From Fimadaptatus sp050946055 (GTDB lineage Bacteria; Bacillota; Clostridia; Christensenellales; Aristaeellaceae): a DNA stretch of 64,000 nt. Position numbers and translations under genes: made by a program. Shown piece after piece: positions 34,078 through 44,618 of this stretch (positions are counted from its first letter, which is position 1; each line of letters starts with the position of its first letter). The stretch covers positions 1-64,000 of the forward strand of contig JBMNUB010000010.1 of NCBI GenBank assembly GCA_050946055.1, in the 5' to 3' direction. The notes beneath the pieces are model-generated. The model had not been told where the DNA came from, made no database searches, and saw nothing but the letters and a program-made list of their open reading frames with translations.

Positions 34078-35061
34078 TTGAGCGTGTATAAGGCAAAAAC
34101 TCCCGTTGAAGAAGTGCGCGAGTCCGTGCTTGCGCCCGGGGAATACGAGGCGCTGCCCGAGGACATGTTTACCTCGCTCAGCAGCGAGGATAAGCAGGCG
34201 GAGGATATAGCGCGCCCGTCCACAAGCTACTGGCAGGACGTATGGTACAGGTTCCGCAAGGACCCTCTGGCCATGGGCGGCATGATATTCATAATAATAC
34301 TGGCGCTGGCGGCCATATTCGGCCCGATGATATCGCCGTATACATACGACGGTCAGGACATACTAAACGGCAACCTGCCGCCCTGCTGGGCGCATCCCTT
34401 CGGCACGGATAAGTTTGGCCGCGACATACTGGTAAGAGTTCTGTACGGCGCGCGCATATCGCTTACGATAGGCGTGGTGGCGGCGGTCATAAACCTGTGC
34501 ATAGGCGTTTTGTACGGCGGCATAGCGGGCTACATAGGCAAGCGCGTGGATATGGTCATGATGCGCATAGTCGATATACTGATAGGCCTGCCCTCGCTCC
34601 TGTACATAGTGCTGATAATGATGGTCATGGGTTCCAATATAACCAGCGTCATAATAGCACTGTGCATAACCTCGTGGATAGGCACGGCGCGCGTGGTGCG
34701 CTCGGAGGTGCTCACGCACAAGAACGCCGAATACGTGCTGGCCGCCAAGCTGTGCGGAGAGAGCCGCTGGCGCATACTGATATCGCACCTGATACCCAAC
34801 TCCATGGGCCCCATAATCGTAACCACCGCGTTTTTGATACCCAACGCGATATTCTCCGAGGCGTTTTTGAGCTTCCTTGGCATAGGCATAGCGGTGCCTC
34901 AGGCATCCTGGGGAACGCTGGCCAACGACGCCATACCCTACATAATGACCCAGCCCTATCAGATGTTCTTCCCGGTGCTGGCGATATGCCTGACCATGTT
35001 CTCTCTTAATTTCATCGGCGACGGCCTGCGCGACGCGCTCGACCCGAGACTGAAAAAGTAA
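34078..35061 (+). CDS. oppC: Oligopeptide ABC transporter permease
   Basis: This 327-residue protein has a long N-terminal cytoplasmic tail (about 60 residues), which is usual for OppC/DppC. The first membrane segment is GGMIFIIILALAAIFGPMI. The blocks HPFGTDKFGRDILVRVLYGAR and EYVLAAKLCGES (contact loop) follow. It starts with TTG 34078, eight bases after GAGGAGGA. The C-terminus FSLNFIGDGLRDALDPRLKK is canonical. Confidence 0.96.
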   Translation: MSVYKAKTPVEEVRESVLAPGEYEALPEDMFTSLSSEDKQAEDIARPSTSYWQDVWYRFRKDPLAMGGMIFIIILALAAIFGPMISPYTYDGQDILNGNLPPCWAHPFGTDKFGRDILVRVLYGARISLTIGVVAAVINLCIGVLYGGIAGYIGKRVDMVMMRIVDILIGLPSLLYIVLIMMVMGSNITSVIIALCITSWIGTARVVRSEVLTHKNAEYVLAAKLCGESRWRILISHLIPNSMGPIIVTTAFLIPNAIFSEAFLSFLGIGIAVPQASWGTLANDAIPYIMTQPYQMFFPVLAICLTMFSLNFIGDGLRDALDPRLKK

Positions 35062-35075
35062 AAGGAGCGGTGGCA

Positions 35076-36074
35076 ATGCCGTTATTGGATATAAAGAACC
35101 TGCGCACCACGTTCAGCATACAGGCCGGAACGGTAAGGGCGGTGCGCGGGCTGGATCTTACCGTGGACTATGGCGAGTCGGTGGGCATAGTGGGCGAATC
35201 GGGCAGCGGCAAGAGCGTGTCCATGCTCTCGGTGATGGGGCTTTTGCCGGTCAACGCTCATCTCAGCGCCGATTCGATAATGTTTGACGGGCGCGAGCTT
35301 ATGGGCATGGACGAACGCGAGAAGCGCCGCATGCACGGCAAGGAGATAGGCATGGTGTTCCAGGACCCCATGACCTCGCTCAACCCGCTGTACACAATAG
35401 GCATGCAGCTTATGGAGCCCATACGCATACACATGGGTCTGGACAAGAAGAAGGCGCGCGAGCGCGCGCTGGAGATGCTGCGCCTTGTCAACATACCCAG
35501 CCCGGAGAGCCGCCTAAAGCAGTATCCGCACGAGTTCTCGGGCGGCATGCGCCAGCGCGTCATGATAGCCATAGCGCTTGCGTGCAACCCCAAGCTGATA
35601 ATCGCCGACGAGCCGACCACGGCGCTGGACGTGACCATACAGGCGCAGATACTGGAACTGATGCAGGATCTAAAGTCCAAGCTGAATACGTCCATAATCA
35701 TGATAACGCATGATCTTGGCGTTATAGCTAGCATGTGCAGCCGCATAGTGGTCATGTACGGCGGCTGCGTGGCCGAGACAGGCACGACGCGCGAGATATT
35801 CTATGAGCCCAAGCACCCTTACACATGGGGACTGCTGCGCTCCATACCCAAGGCCAGCATAGACGGCACGCATGAAAAGCTGGTGCCGATACCCGGCACG
35901 CCGCCCGACATGCTCAAGCCGCCCAAGGGCTGCCCGTTTGCGCCGCGCTGCCCGTATGCCATGCGCGTTTGCCGCGAGTACATGGCGCCGCAGACCGTGC
36001 TGAGCGATACGCATAAGGTGGCCTGCCACCTCATGCACAAAAACGCGCCTCATGTAGAGCGCGGGGAGGTGTAA
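35076..36074 (+). CDS. oppD: Oligopeptide ABC transporter ATP-binding protein
   Basis: This protein of about 332 residues has Walker A GESGSGKS, signature FSGGMRQRVMIA and Walker B LIIADEPTTALDV. A C-terminal oligopeptide-transporter extension carries the cysteine pattern CPFAPRCPYAMRVC, often an iron-sulphur site in OppD/DppD. ATG 35076 lies eight bases after AAGGAG; a GTG at 35070 is too close to that site. OppF starts two bases after its stop. Confidence 0.96.
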   Translation: MPLLDIKNLRTTFSIQAGTVRAVRGLDLTVDYGESVGIVGESGSGKSVSMLSVMGLLPVNAHLSADSIMFDGRELMGMDEREKRRMHGKEIGMVFQDPMTSLNPLYTIGMQLMEPIRIHMGLDKKKARERALEMLRLVNIPSPESRLKQYPHEFSGGMRQRVMIAIALACNPKLIIADEPTTALDVTIQAQILELMQDLKSKLNTSIIMITHDLGVIASMCSRIVVMYGGCVAETGTTREIFYEPKHPYTWGLLRSIPKASIDGTHEKLVPIPGTPPDMLKPPKGCPFAPRCPYAMRVCREYMAPQTVLSDTHKVACHLMHKNAPHVERGEV

Positions 36075-36076
36075 AG

Positions 36077-37057
<981 letters not shown>

Positions 37058-37093
37058 CGCGCGGGCAGTGAATAACTGAATATAGCGTGAAAC

Positions 37094-37132
37094 AAAGGTG
37101 CTGTCGTGGCAAAACGGATGCAGCACCTTTTG
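37094..37132 (+). terminator. Putative terminator of oppBCDF
   Basis: AAAGGTGCTG (37094-37103) pairs with CAGCACCTTT (37121-37130), ending in TTTT with a following GCTG. The gap from 37133 to 37411 shows nothing else. Confidence 0.6.
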
Positions 37133-37411
37133 CTGTGCGCATTTGCAGGCGAGATGCAATAAGCATATGTGTTCCAGGAGATAAAACCGGTACACAGCCG
37201 GTCGCACGCACACATAAACCGCGCGGCGCTTTTTCAGCATGCGTTTGAGGAAAAAGCGTCACGGCAGACATGGCGCATGAGCGGCACTTTTTTCCGCATG
37301 CATTGACCAAAACCCTATGCATAGCAGATATGCCCGCACGCTTTTCGACGCGCGCGGCGCGGGATGCTTGCCTGCAAGCGCTAATGCTCATGACGCTTTA
37401 CCGCCGCGCGA

Positions 37412-37440
37412 TTGCGCAGGCGCGTGGCGCGCGGTATAAT
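37412..37440 (+). promoter_or_regulatory. Putative promoter of cca
   Basis: TTGCGC (37412-37417) and TATAAT (37435-37440) have a 17-base spacer, with a 25-30 base leader. Confidence 0.5.
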
Positions 37441-37471
37441 CGGCATATGGTACCGGCAAGGAGGCTTTGCT

Positions 37472-38695
37472 ATGACGATTGAGATGCCCGCGCAGGCGGC
37501 GCAGGTGCTTGAGACGCTGGAGCGCGCGGGATATGAGGCATATATAGTGGGCGGCTGCGTGCGCGATTCGCTGATGGGGCGCAGGCCGCTGGACTACGAC
37601 ATAACCACCTCGGCGCTGCCCGACGAGGTGCTTGAGTGCTTTGCGGGCGAGCGCATCATACCCACGGGCATAAAGCACGGCACGGTGACGGTTGTCATGG
37701 ACGGCATGCCGCTTGAGATAACTACATACCGCGCCGACGGCGAGTACAGCGACCATCGCCGCCCGGATAGCGTGGCGTTTTCGAGAAAGCTGCGCGACGA
37801 TCTGTGCAGGCGCGACTTCACGGTGAACGCAATGGCGTACAACCCCGCGCGCGGCCTTGTAGACATGTATGGCGGCAGGCGCGATCTGGCTGCGCGCCTG
37901 ATACGCTGCGTGGGCGCGCCCGAGCGCCGCTTTGACGAGGATGCGCTGCGCATGCTGCGCGCGGTGCGCTTTGCGGCCACGCTCAGCTTCGACATAGATG
38001 CGCCCACGCTGGAGGCGCTGCGCGCGCATGCTGCGGACATAGACTACGTGGCGCGCGAGCGCGTATTCGTGGAGCTGAACAAGACAGTACAGGCCGCGCA
38101 TCCAAGGCGCGCGCTGCTGGCGGGCGGTGTGCTGGCGGCGCGCGCGCTGGGCGCGTATCAGCAGGACATGGCCGGGCTGGACAGGGGCGCGCGGCTGATG
38201 GAGCGCATACCCTGCGATGCGGCGCTGCGCTGGGCGGCGCTGCTTATGCCGCTGGGCGCGGCGGGAGCGGGCGAAGCGCTGCTGGGGCTGCGCGCGCCCA
38301 ATGCGCTGATAGAGCGTGTGCGCACGGGCATAGCGGGCTGCGGGCGCGAGTTCGTGCCGGAGCGGGCGAGCGTGCTGCGTGCGCTCAACGCGCTGGGTGA
38401 GCAGGGCATGGCCGATGCGCTGGCGCTCAGGCGGGCATGCTGCGAGGAGGGCGTAGAGTGCAGCGGTGATGCATCCGCGCTGGACGAGGTGCGTGCGCTC
38501 ACAGACAGGCTGATTGCGCAGGGCGAATGCTACCTGCTCAGGCAGCTCATGATAGACGGCAACGTGCTGCGCGGCATGGGCTATGCGGGCAAGGGCATAG
38601 GCGCGGAGCTGAACGCGCTGCTGGACAGGGTGATGGACGGCAGTCTGCCCAATGAGCGCAAGGCGCTGGAAAGTGCGGCGATGGGGGATATGTGA
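37472..38695 (+). CDS. cca: CCA tRNA nucleotidyltransferase (class II)
   Basis: This 407-residue enzyme builds or repairs the 3' CCA of tRNAs from CTP and ATP. The head contains YIVGGCVRDSLMGRRPLDYDI, with the DxD metal site, and the flexible-loop and template region RRDFTVNAMAYNP. EDALRMLRAVRFAATL follows. The C-terminal part is rich in Ala and Gly. AAGGAGG precedes ATG 37472; upstream in-frame sequence from 37412 overlaps the promoter. It may be a full CCA enzyme or an A- or C-adding specialist, which sequence by eye does not separate. There is no HD phosphohydrolase motif of the gamma-proteobacterial type. Confidence 0.94.
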   Translation: MTIEMPAQAAQVLETLERAGYEAYIVGGCVRDSLMGRRPLDYDITTSALPDEVLECFAGERIIPTGIKHGTVTVVMDGMPLEITTYRADGEYSDHRRPDSVAFSRKLRDDLCRRDFTVNAMAYNPARGLVDMYGGRRDLAARLIRCVGAPERRFDEDALRMLRAVRFAATLSFDIDAPTLEALRAHAADIDYVARERVFVELNKTVQAAHPRRALLAGGVLAARALGAYQQDMAGLDRGARLMERIPCDAALRWAALLMPLGAAGAGEALLGLRAPNALIERVRTGIAGCGREFVPERASVLRALNALGEQGMADALALRRACCEEGVECSGDASALDEVRALTDRLIAQGECYLLRQLMIDGNVLRGMGYAGKGIGAELNALLDRVMDGSLPNERKALESAAMGDM

Positions 38696-38933
38696 TGCGG
38701 CGGCGCATTGCGCGCATGGCTGAACATTGCGCCTTCGCGGGCGTGCATGGGATATGAGAGCGTCCGCAAGCCGCTTAAAGGCAGGCCGTGCATGAACTCA
38801 TATGCGCGGATGCAACTGGCCTTGCCCGGGCATTATGGGGCGCAAGCACGCCCTAGCATGGCATGTGTCGCTTTAGCGCAATGCCTGCGTGGGTGCGCCT
38901 GAACAAGTCTAACTAAGAAACGAGAACGACGAT

Positions 38934-39287
38934 ATGAATGACAACAATAGAAAACTGGATTTCGCAAGGCAGGTGCTTTCCAAGGAACAGTTTGACAGGC
39001 TGTATAAGTCGTACAGACAACTGTTCTGGTTTCAGATAACGCCCGTAATAGCGTTTGCGGCGCTGGCCGTACTGGTGATGATATTCGTTACGTCACAGGA
39101 TGTGCCAAATGGCTATGCAGACATGAAGATGACGATACTTATGTTCGGCACGGCGCTCTTTTTGGTGCCGTTTTTGCCCGCGTGGCTGATAGTATCGCAG
39201 TTCGCATCCGGCAAACTGTGGCACAGGTACATCAAGTGGCATAAGAAGGGCAAATCGCTTGAAGAGCTGTATGACATATTTGACTGA
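38934..39287 (+). CDS. Small membrane protein with two transmembrane helices
   Basis: This 117-residue protein has a charged N-terminus and two hydrophobic helices (about residues 32-53, FQITPVIAFAALAVLVMIFV, and 69-90, MTILMFGTALFLVPFLPAWLI). It ends with a basic and then acidic tail, KWHKKGKSLEELYDIF. No family is recognised. The ribosome site before ATG 38934 is AAGAAACGAGAACG, which is weak. Amino-acid composition looks natural, and the frame differs in codon use from the spurious ORFs around it, which favours a real gene. Confidence 0.65.
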   Translation: MNDNNRKLDFARQVLSKEQFDRLYKSYRQLFWFQITPVIAFAALAVLVMIFVTSQDVPNGYADMKMTILMFGTALFLVPFLPAWLIVSQFASGKLWHRYIKWHKKGKSLEELYDIFD

Positions 39288-39482
39288 AAGCGCGGGCATG
39301 CGGCGCGTTTAAAGCAGCAAAGAGCTGTTTTACAGGGCGCTGCTATATCCGGCGGCGGCATAAAGCGCTGCGCATTGCAGGCGTGCATATGAGCGCTCAT
39401 ATGCCGCAGTACGGAAACCGATTAGCGCTGTGCGCAGAATGCACGGCGCTTTTGTCATGCAGCTATCGGCCTGATATCACAA

Positions 39483-39519
39483 AAGAGACATCCGCGCTTG
39501 ACGGCACGGATGTCTCTTT
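39483..39519 (-). terminator. Intrinsic terminator of the GlmU-like gene
   Basis: AAGAGACATCCG and CGGATGTCTCTT form a 12-base stem around CGCTTGACGGCA. On the minus strand the arm is followed by TTTGTG. It may also stop transcription from the left. Confidence 0.75.
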
Positions 39520-39556
39520 GCTTTACGCTGCGCAACGCGCTATGTGGGAGGGCTTA

Positions 39557-40297
39557 TCAGTTGCCCGCGCGCTTGAGCAGTATGCTCTCGGCGTACTCAA
39601 GCTCCTCCTGAGTGTTTACGCCCACTATCTGATCGGGGTCGTTTATGACCGCGGAGCCGACCTTGCCGCCCATCTTCATGATGATCTTGGGGGTGTCGGT
39701 CAGGTAGTACTCGCCCTGAGCGTTGTTGTTCTTGAGCTGGCTCAGCGCCTTGAACAGCCACTCGGCCTTGAATACGTATACGCCGGGGGTGACTTCGCGT
39801 ATTTTGGCCTGCTCGGGGGTGCAGTCCTTCTGCTCCACGATGTCGGCTATGTCGCCGTTCTCGTCGCGGATTATGCGGCCGTATGCCGGGGGAACCTCGG
39901 TCATGGCGGTCAGCAGAGTGACGGCGGCGCCGCTCTCGGCGTGCTGACGGAACAGCTCCTTGAAGGTCTCCTGCTTGAACAGGGGCATGTCGCCGAAGCA
40001 TACCAGCACGTCGCCGGTGTAGCCCTCGAGCTCGTCCTTGGCCATGGATACGGCGTGGCCGGTGCCGAGCTGCTCGGTCTGCATGACGAACTTGTAGTCG
40101 CCGGGGAACGCAGCCTTGACGGTGTCGGCCATGTAGCCCACGACTATCACGGTGTCCTCGTGCGGTATGAAAGACACGTTCTCCAGTACGTAACTCAGCA
40201 GCGAACGCCCCGCGGCTTCGCGCATTACCTTGGGCAGGTGAGCCTTCTCGCTGTTCAGACGCTTGCCCTTGCCGGCGGCCAAAACTATAGCCTTCAT
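39557..40297 (-). CDS. GlmU-type nucleotidyltransferase (N-terminal domain only)
   Basis: This 246-residue protein matches the uridyltransferase half of GlmU. It has LAAGKGKRLNSEKAHLPKV with the nucleotide-binding motif, QTEQLGTGHAVSMA, VCFGDMPL, AYGRIIRDENG, and NNAQGEYYLTD. The left-handed beta-helix acetyltransferase domain is absent, so it is either a dedicated UDP-GlcNAc or other NDP-sugar pyrophosphorylase or part of a split GlmU. In many Bacillota glmU sits beside prs, pth and mfd, and these genes are only 6.5 kb away, which supports a GlmU origin. A GGAGG-type site precedes its ATG. Confidence 0.85.
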   Translation of the reverse strand: MKAIVLAAGKGKRLNSEKAHLPKVMREAAGRSLLSYVLENVSFIPHEDTVIVVGYMADTVKAAFPGDYKFVMQTEQLGTGHAVSMAKDELEGYTGDVLVCFGDMPLFKQETFKELFRQHAESGAAVTLLTAMTEVPPAYGRIIRDENGDIADIVEQKDCTPEQAKIREVTPGVYVFKAEWLFKALSQLKNNNAQGEYYLTDTPKIIMKMGGKVGSAVINDPDQIVGVNTQEELEYAESILLKRAGN

Positions 40298-40363
40298 ATG
40301 TTACATCCTCCTGCCTTGTTTAAACGTTCGGTTTTACCACTGGGCATTTGCCCATCTGCTACA

Positions 40364-40392
40364 ATTATAGCATATCATGCCGCGTTTGAAAA
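40364..40392 (-). promoter_or_regulatory. Putative promoter of the GlmU-like gene
   Basis: On the minus strand TTTTCA (40392-40387) and TATAAT (40369-40364) have a 17-base spacer. Confidence 0.4.
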
Positions 40393-40478
40393 TAGCAAAA
40401 TTCCACTTTTTCTACCATGATGAAATTATTTAACCGAGCCGTTCTTATGAATCCCCAATGCCTGCGCATATAATTTGC

Positions 40479-40507
40479 GTGACAAGCGCGGCAAAAGATG
40501 GTATACT
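40479..40507 (+). promoter_or_regulatory. Putative promoter of the Ppx-like/ppk operon
   Basis: GTGACA (40479-40484) and TATACT (40502-40507) have a 17-base spacer. Confidence 0.5.
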
Positions 40508-40587
40508 AATCGTATTCAATTCTGTAATGGGCGCTGCGCGCATGCGCGATGGCGCTCCCATATATGAGCCGGAGGTGCCTTGGCAAC

Positions 40588-42321
40588 ATGGATAAGGATC
40601 CTGGGCCTGAATGCCGCGCATATGCCGCGATAATGCTGGACATAGGCAGCGCGGACATGATGATAATGCAGACGGGCGCGAATGGACCTGAGGAACTGGA
40701 TCACCTGTGGCGCAGGACGCCGCATGAGCTGATGCACGGGCGCGGGGCGGGCGGCGAAGCTGCCGTCGCTGCACTGCGCGCGCTGCTGAGCGGCTTTGTG
40801 CGCGCCGCGCGGGATTATGGCATAGGCGAAGCATATCTATTGGTAAACGGGCTGGAGAGCTGGCGAAGCGCCATCGAAGGGATAGCGGGTGAGCTGCACT
40901 TGCGCGCGCTGTTTCTGGATGGGCGCTGCTGCGCCGACATGGCGCTGGCCGAGGCCGCGCGGCGGCTGGGCGGCGACAATGGCCCGAGGCTGTTCATCAT
41001 ACCAGATGGGACACAGACCCATGTAATAAGCGGCGACGGCAGATACGCGCTGGCATTGCCCATGGGCATGGATCGCGGCTGCTACGACGAGCTGATAGCG
41101 CTGGCGCGCGAGGGCGACAGAAGGCGGCTTGTGCGCAAGGACGGTCAGGATGCGCGCATAATGCTCATGCGCGACGAGGCCTGCTCATGCGCGCGCGCTC
41201 TGCCCGCATCGGGACTGGAAGGTTACAGGCTTTACATGTGCATAGACATGCCATACGGCATACTTAAGCAGGGCGAGTACGACGCGCGCCGGTTTGACGG
41301 CATGGCGGAGGATATGGCGCACGCGGCCATGGAGGCGGGCGCGGGCGTGTGCTATGCGCTCAGCGAGCAGGATGTGTGCGATGAGACGTACCGCACCAGC
41401 TGCCTAAGGCGCGCACACAATGCGCTGTGCGTGGCTTCGGCGGTGCGCGCGCGCATAAACGCCGCGTCGGTGGGCGTGATATCGGCATCTCCTCTCAGCG
41501 CGGTGGTCGAGGCACTGGGGCGCTCCGAGGGCGTGGAGCATGCGGGCAGCGATGTCGAGCTGGCGCGGCGCAGCGTGGAGGGCTATGCCGATGCGCACGG
41601 AGGCAGCATAGCACGCGCATTGCGCATCGCCACGAGCGCGCGCATGGTGCTAAGGGCGCTGAGCGCGGCGTTTGCAGGCGATGAGTTCGCGCTGGCCGAT
41701 GAACTCATGGTGCTGGGGTCAAAGCTGATAGACTGCGCCGCCGTGGACGGCGAGGAGCTGGTGGCGGCGGTGCTGCGGCTGCCCGGACTGAGCGCGCGCA
41801 TGCGCGAGATGCTCTGCGCGATATGCGCGGCGGGGCGTTCGGGCGACAACCAGCTGATATACTCGTCGCTCATGCCCGGCTCGCGCGCCGACGAGCGCTA
41901 TGAGGAGTCGATGTTCGCGCTGGATGCGCCGTTGAGCGACGAGTTTGCGCCCGCCGAGGACTATGATCCGGCCAGCGCATACGGCGAGGACACCGACGCC
42001 GATCCCGCAGACTATGAGAGCGCGCCGGGCGCGCAGGCGCGCGGCGGGCTGAGCATGAGCGCGGACAAGCCTCTGGCGTTGCGCGCGGCGGCAATACTGC
42101 ATCTGGCGCTGACGCTGGACGCCAGCGGCAGGGCGCGGCTGAGCGGGCTCACGGTGAAGCTGGGTGAGCGCGGGCTGCTGCTGCGCGCTTCGCTTCAGGA
42201 GAGCGCCGTGCTGGAGACGCTGTCGTTCAAGTACAGATCGGAGCTGTTTGAGCGCGTGTTCGGCATAAAGGCGCGGCTCAAGCTGGACAAGCGCCGCCCG
42301 CAGGCGCGGCAGGCGCTGTGA
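40588..42321 (+). CDS. Degenerate exopolyphosphatase (Ppx/GppA)-like protein
   Basis: This protein of about 577 residues begins with a Ppx/GppA-like strand (YAAIMLDIGSADMMIMQ, compare AAIDxGSNS). Its second phosphate loop should read DIGGGSTE, but here it is IIPDGTQTHVISGDG followed by ALPMGMDRG, so the catalytic and phosphate-binding residues are missing. The C-terminal half resembles the Ppx helical/HD-like region, ending ALRAAAILHLALTLD and FKYRSELFERVFG. An acidic, low-complexity linker lies near residues 440-490. The gene directly precedes ppk. I infer a non-catalytic polyphosphate-binding or regulatory relative of Ppx. GGAGGT precedes ATG 40588; an ATG at 40549 lacks a site. Confidence 0.65.
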   Translation: MDKDPGPECRAYAAIMLDIGSADMMIMQTGANGPEELDHLWRRTPHELMHGRGAGGEAAVAALRALLSGFVRAARDYGIGEAYLLVNGLESWRSAIEGIAGELHLRALFLDGRCCADMALAEAARRLGGDNGPRLFIIPDGTQTHVISGDGRYALALPMGMDRGCYDELIALAREGDRRRLVRKDGQDARIMLMRDEACSCARALPASGLEGYRLYMCIDMPYGILKQGEYDARRFDGMAEDMAHAAMEAGAGVCYALSEQDVCDETYRTSCLRRAHNALCVASAVRARINAASVGVISASPLSAVVEALGRSEGVEHAGSDVELARRSVEGYADAHGGSIARALRIATSARMVLRALSAAFAGDEFALADELMVLGSKLIDCAAVDGEELVAAVLRLPGLSARMREMLCAICAAGRSGDNQLIYSSLMPGSRADERYEESMFALDAPLSDEFAPAEDYDPASAYGEDTDADPADYESAPGAQARGGLSMSADKPLALRAAAILHLALTLDASGRARLSGLTVKLGERGLLLRASLQESAVLETLSFKYRSELFERVFGIKARLKLDKRRPQARQAL

Positions 42322-42352
42322 ACAAAGTTATGTGCAAGGAGCGTTGTCTATA

Positions 42353-44518
42353 ATGGAAGGCATCAAGGAAGGCGCTAAGAAGAGCGGAGAGCGCGCGTGG
42401 CCCAAGGAGGACTTCTTTAACCGCGAGCTGTCATGGCTGGAGTTCAACCAGCGCGTGCTGGATCAGGCCAAGGCCGAGAGCGAGGACGCGGCGCGCCGCC
42501 ATCCCGTGTTCGAGCGCATGAAGTTTCTGTCGATAGCGTCCAGCAATCTGGACGAGTTCTTCATGATTCGCGTGGCATCGATAAACGACCAGTATCTTGC
42601 GGGCTATAAGAAGCCCGATCCCTCGGGGCGCACGCCGCGCATGCAGCTGGAGCAGATATCCGCGCGCGTGGGCGACATGGTGGACGAGATGTATCGCGTG
42701 TTCAGGCAGCAGATACTGTCCGAGCTGCGCAAAAACGGCATACGCCTGCTGGCCGACGGTCAGCTCAGCGATGCGCAGCGCGAGTATCTGGACGAGTACT
42801 TCGAGCAGCAGGTGTATCCCGTGCTTACGCCCATGGCCGTGGATTCATCCCGCCCTTTCCCGCTGATACTGTCCAAGTCGCTGAATCTGGGCGTGCTGCT
42901 GGAGGACGACGAGGAGCCGGATGAGCCCAGCTTTGCCACGGTGCAGGTGCCGTCGGTGCTGGACAGGGTAGTGTACCTGCCGCGCGAGGAGGGCGACGAG
43001 GGCGTTCAGGCCATGCTGCTTGAGCAGGTCATATCGCGCAAGGTGGGCAGGCTGTTCCCCGGGCGCAAGGTGATATGCTGCTATCCCTACCGCGTGACCC
43101 GCAACGCCGACATGACCATAGACGAGGAGGGCGCGGAGGATCTGCTGCGCGAGATAGAGAAGTCGCTAAAGCAGCGCAAGTGGGGCGCGGCCATACGCCT
43201 AGAGATAGACCATCGCGCCGACAAGCGCCTGCTGGACACGCTGCGCGAGGCGCTGGAGGTCGAGCCGGGCTTCATATACAGCATACATGGCCCGCTAAAT
43301 CTTGACTTCCTGATGAAGAGCCTGTATAAGCTGGACTATCCCGAACTCAAGTACCCGCGCTATACTCCGCGCAGGCTGCCCCGGCCCGAGGCGCGCCAGA
43401 GCGCGCACGGCTTTACGCCCATAGAGGCGGGCGCGCAGCCATCTCATGCGGAAGCGCCCGGCATGTTCGAGCGCATAGCCGCGGGCGACATACTGATGTA
43501 TCACCCCTACGACAGCTTCGAGCCGGTCATAGACCTCATACGTCAGGCCGCGCGCGACCCGGATGTGCTGGCCATAAAGCAGACGCTGTACCGCGTCAGC
43601 GGCGATAGCCCCATAGTGGCGGCGCTTATGGAGGCCGCCGAGAACGGCAAGCAGGTCACGGCTCTATTGGAGGTCAAGGCGCGCTTTGACGAGGAGAACA
43701 ACATACACTGGGGCAAGCGCCTTGAGCAGACCGGCGCGCACGTAATATACGGCCTTGTGGGGCTCAAGACGCATTCCAAGATAACGCTGATAGTCCGCCG
43801 CGAGCAGGGGCGCATACGCCGCTATGTGCATCTTGGCACCGGCAACTACAACGACGTGACCGCCAACATATACACCGACCATGGACTCATGACCTGCCGC
43901 GAGGACGTAGGCGAGGATGCGTCGGCGTTTTTCAACATGCTGACCGGATACAGCGAGCAGACCCGGCTGCACAAGCTTATCGCCGCGCCGCACATGCTCA
44001 GAGACCGCATGATGGCGCTGATACGCCGCGAGACCGAGGCGGCGCGCAGCGGTCAGCGCGCCGGCATATTCATGAAGATGAACTCGCTGTTGGACGAGCG
44101 CATAATAGCGGCGCTGTACGAGGCCAGCTGCGCCGGAGTGCGCGTGCGGCTGATAGTGCGCGGCATATGCTGCCTCGTGCCGGGCGTGCCGGGCGTGAGC
44201 GACAATATCTGCGTGCGCTCCATAGTGGGGCGGTATCTGGAGCATAGCCGTGCATTCATATTCCGCAATTCGGGCAATGAAGAGGTGTATCTGGGCAGCG
44301 CCGACATGATGCCGCGCAATCTGGATCGCCGCGTGGAGCTGATGTTCCCGGTGGAGGACCCCGCGCTGCGCATGCGCATAAAGAAGCTGCTGCGCGCGCA
44401 GTGGCGCGACAACGTGCAGGCGCGCGAGCTGGCTCCGGACGGGCGCTATTACCCGGTGTCGGGCGGCAAGTCGCCGTTCTCGTCGCAGGACTTCTGCATG
44501 GAGAGCGACGAGGTTTGA
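42353..44518 (+). CDS. ppk: Polyphosphate kinase 1
   Basis: This 721-residue enzyme makes polyphosphate from ATP. It begins FFNRELSWLEFNQRVL and has the N-terminal domain, the head domain and two phospholipase-D-like catalytic halves. VGLKTHSKITLIVRRE carries the histidine (about residue 473) that is phosphorylated, followed by RRYVHLGTGNYN. IRSIVGRYLEHSR-like and DMMPRNLDRRVELMFPV blocks are canonical. ATG 42353 lies 11 bases after AAGGAG; a TTG at 42344 and a GTG at 42332 are alternatives. It is co-transcribed with the Ppx-like gene 31 bases upstream. Confidence 0.96.
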   Translation: MEGIKEGAKKSGERAWPKEDFFNRELSWLEFNQRVLDQAKAESEDAARRHPVFERMKFLSIASSNLDEFFMIRVASINDQYLAGYKKPDPSGRTPRMQLEQISARVGDMVDEMYRVFRQQILSELRKNGIRLLADGQLSDAQREYLDEYFEQQVYPVLTPMAVDSSRPFPLILSKSLNLGVLLEDDEEPDEPSFATVQVPSVLDRVVYLPREEGDEGVQAMLLEQVISRKVGRLFPGRKVICCYPYRVTRNADMTIDEEGAEDLLREIEKSLKQRKWGAAIRLEIDHRADKRLLDTLREALEVEPGFIYSIHGPLNLDFLMKSLYKLDYPELKYPRYTPRRLPRPEARQSAHGFTPIEAGAQPSHAEAPGMFERIAAGDILMYHPYDSFEPVIDLIRQAARDPDVLAIKQTLYRVSGDSPIVAALMEAAENGKQVTALLEVKARFDEENNIHWGKRLEQTGAHVIYGLVGLKTHSKITLIVRREQGRIRRYVHLGTGNYNDVTANIYTDHGLMTCREDVGEDASAFFNMLTGYSEQTRLHKLIAAPHMLRDRMMALIRRETEAARSGQRAGIFMKMNSLLDERIIAALYEASCAGVRVRLIVRGICCLVPGVPGVSDNICVRSIVGRYLEHSRAFIFRNSGNEEVYLGSADMMPRNLDRRVELMFPVEDPALRMRIKKLLRAQWRDNVQARELAPDGRYYPVSGGKSPFSSQDFCMESDEV

Positions 44519-44618
44519 TGAAGCTAAGGCTTGCATCATCGCCATATTTCGCATCAAATCGGCCGCGTGCCGACTTGAGATATATTTAATATACACATAT
44601 TACAGGGGGGGATTATCC

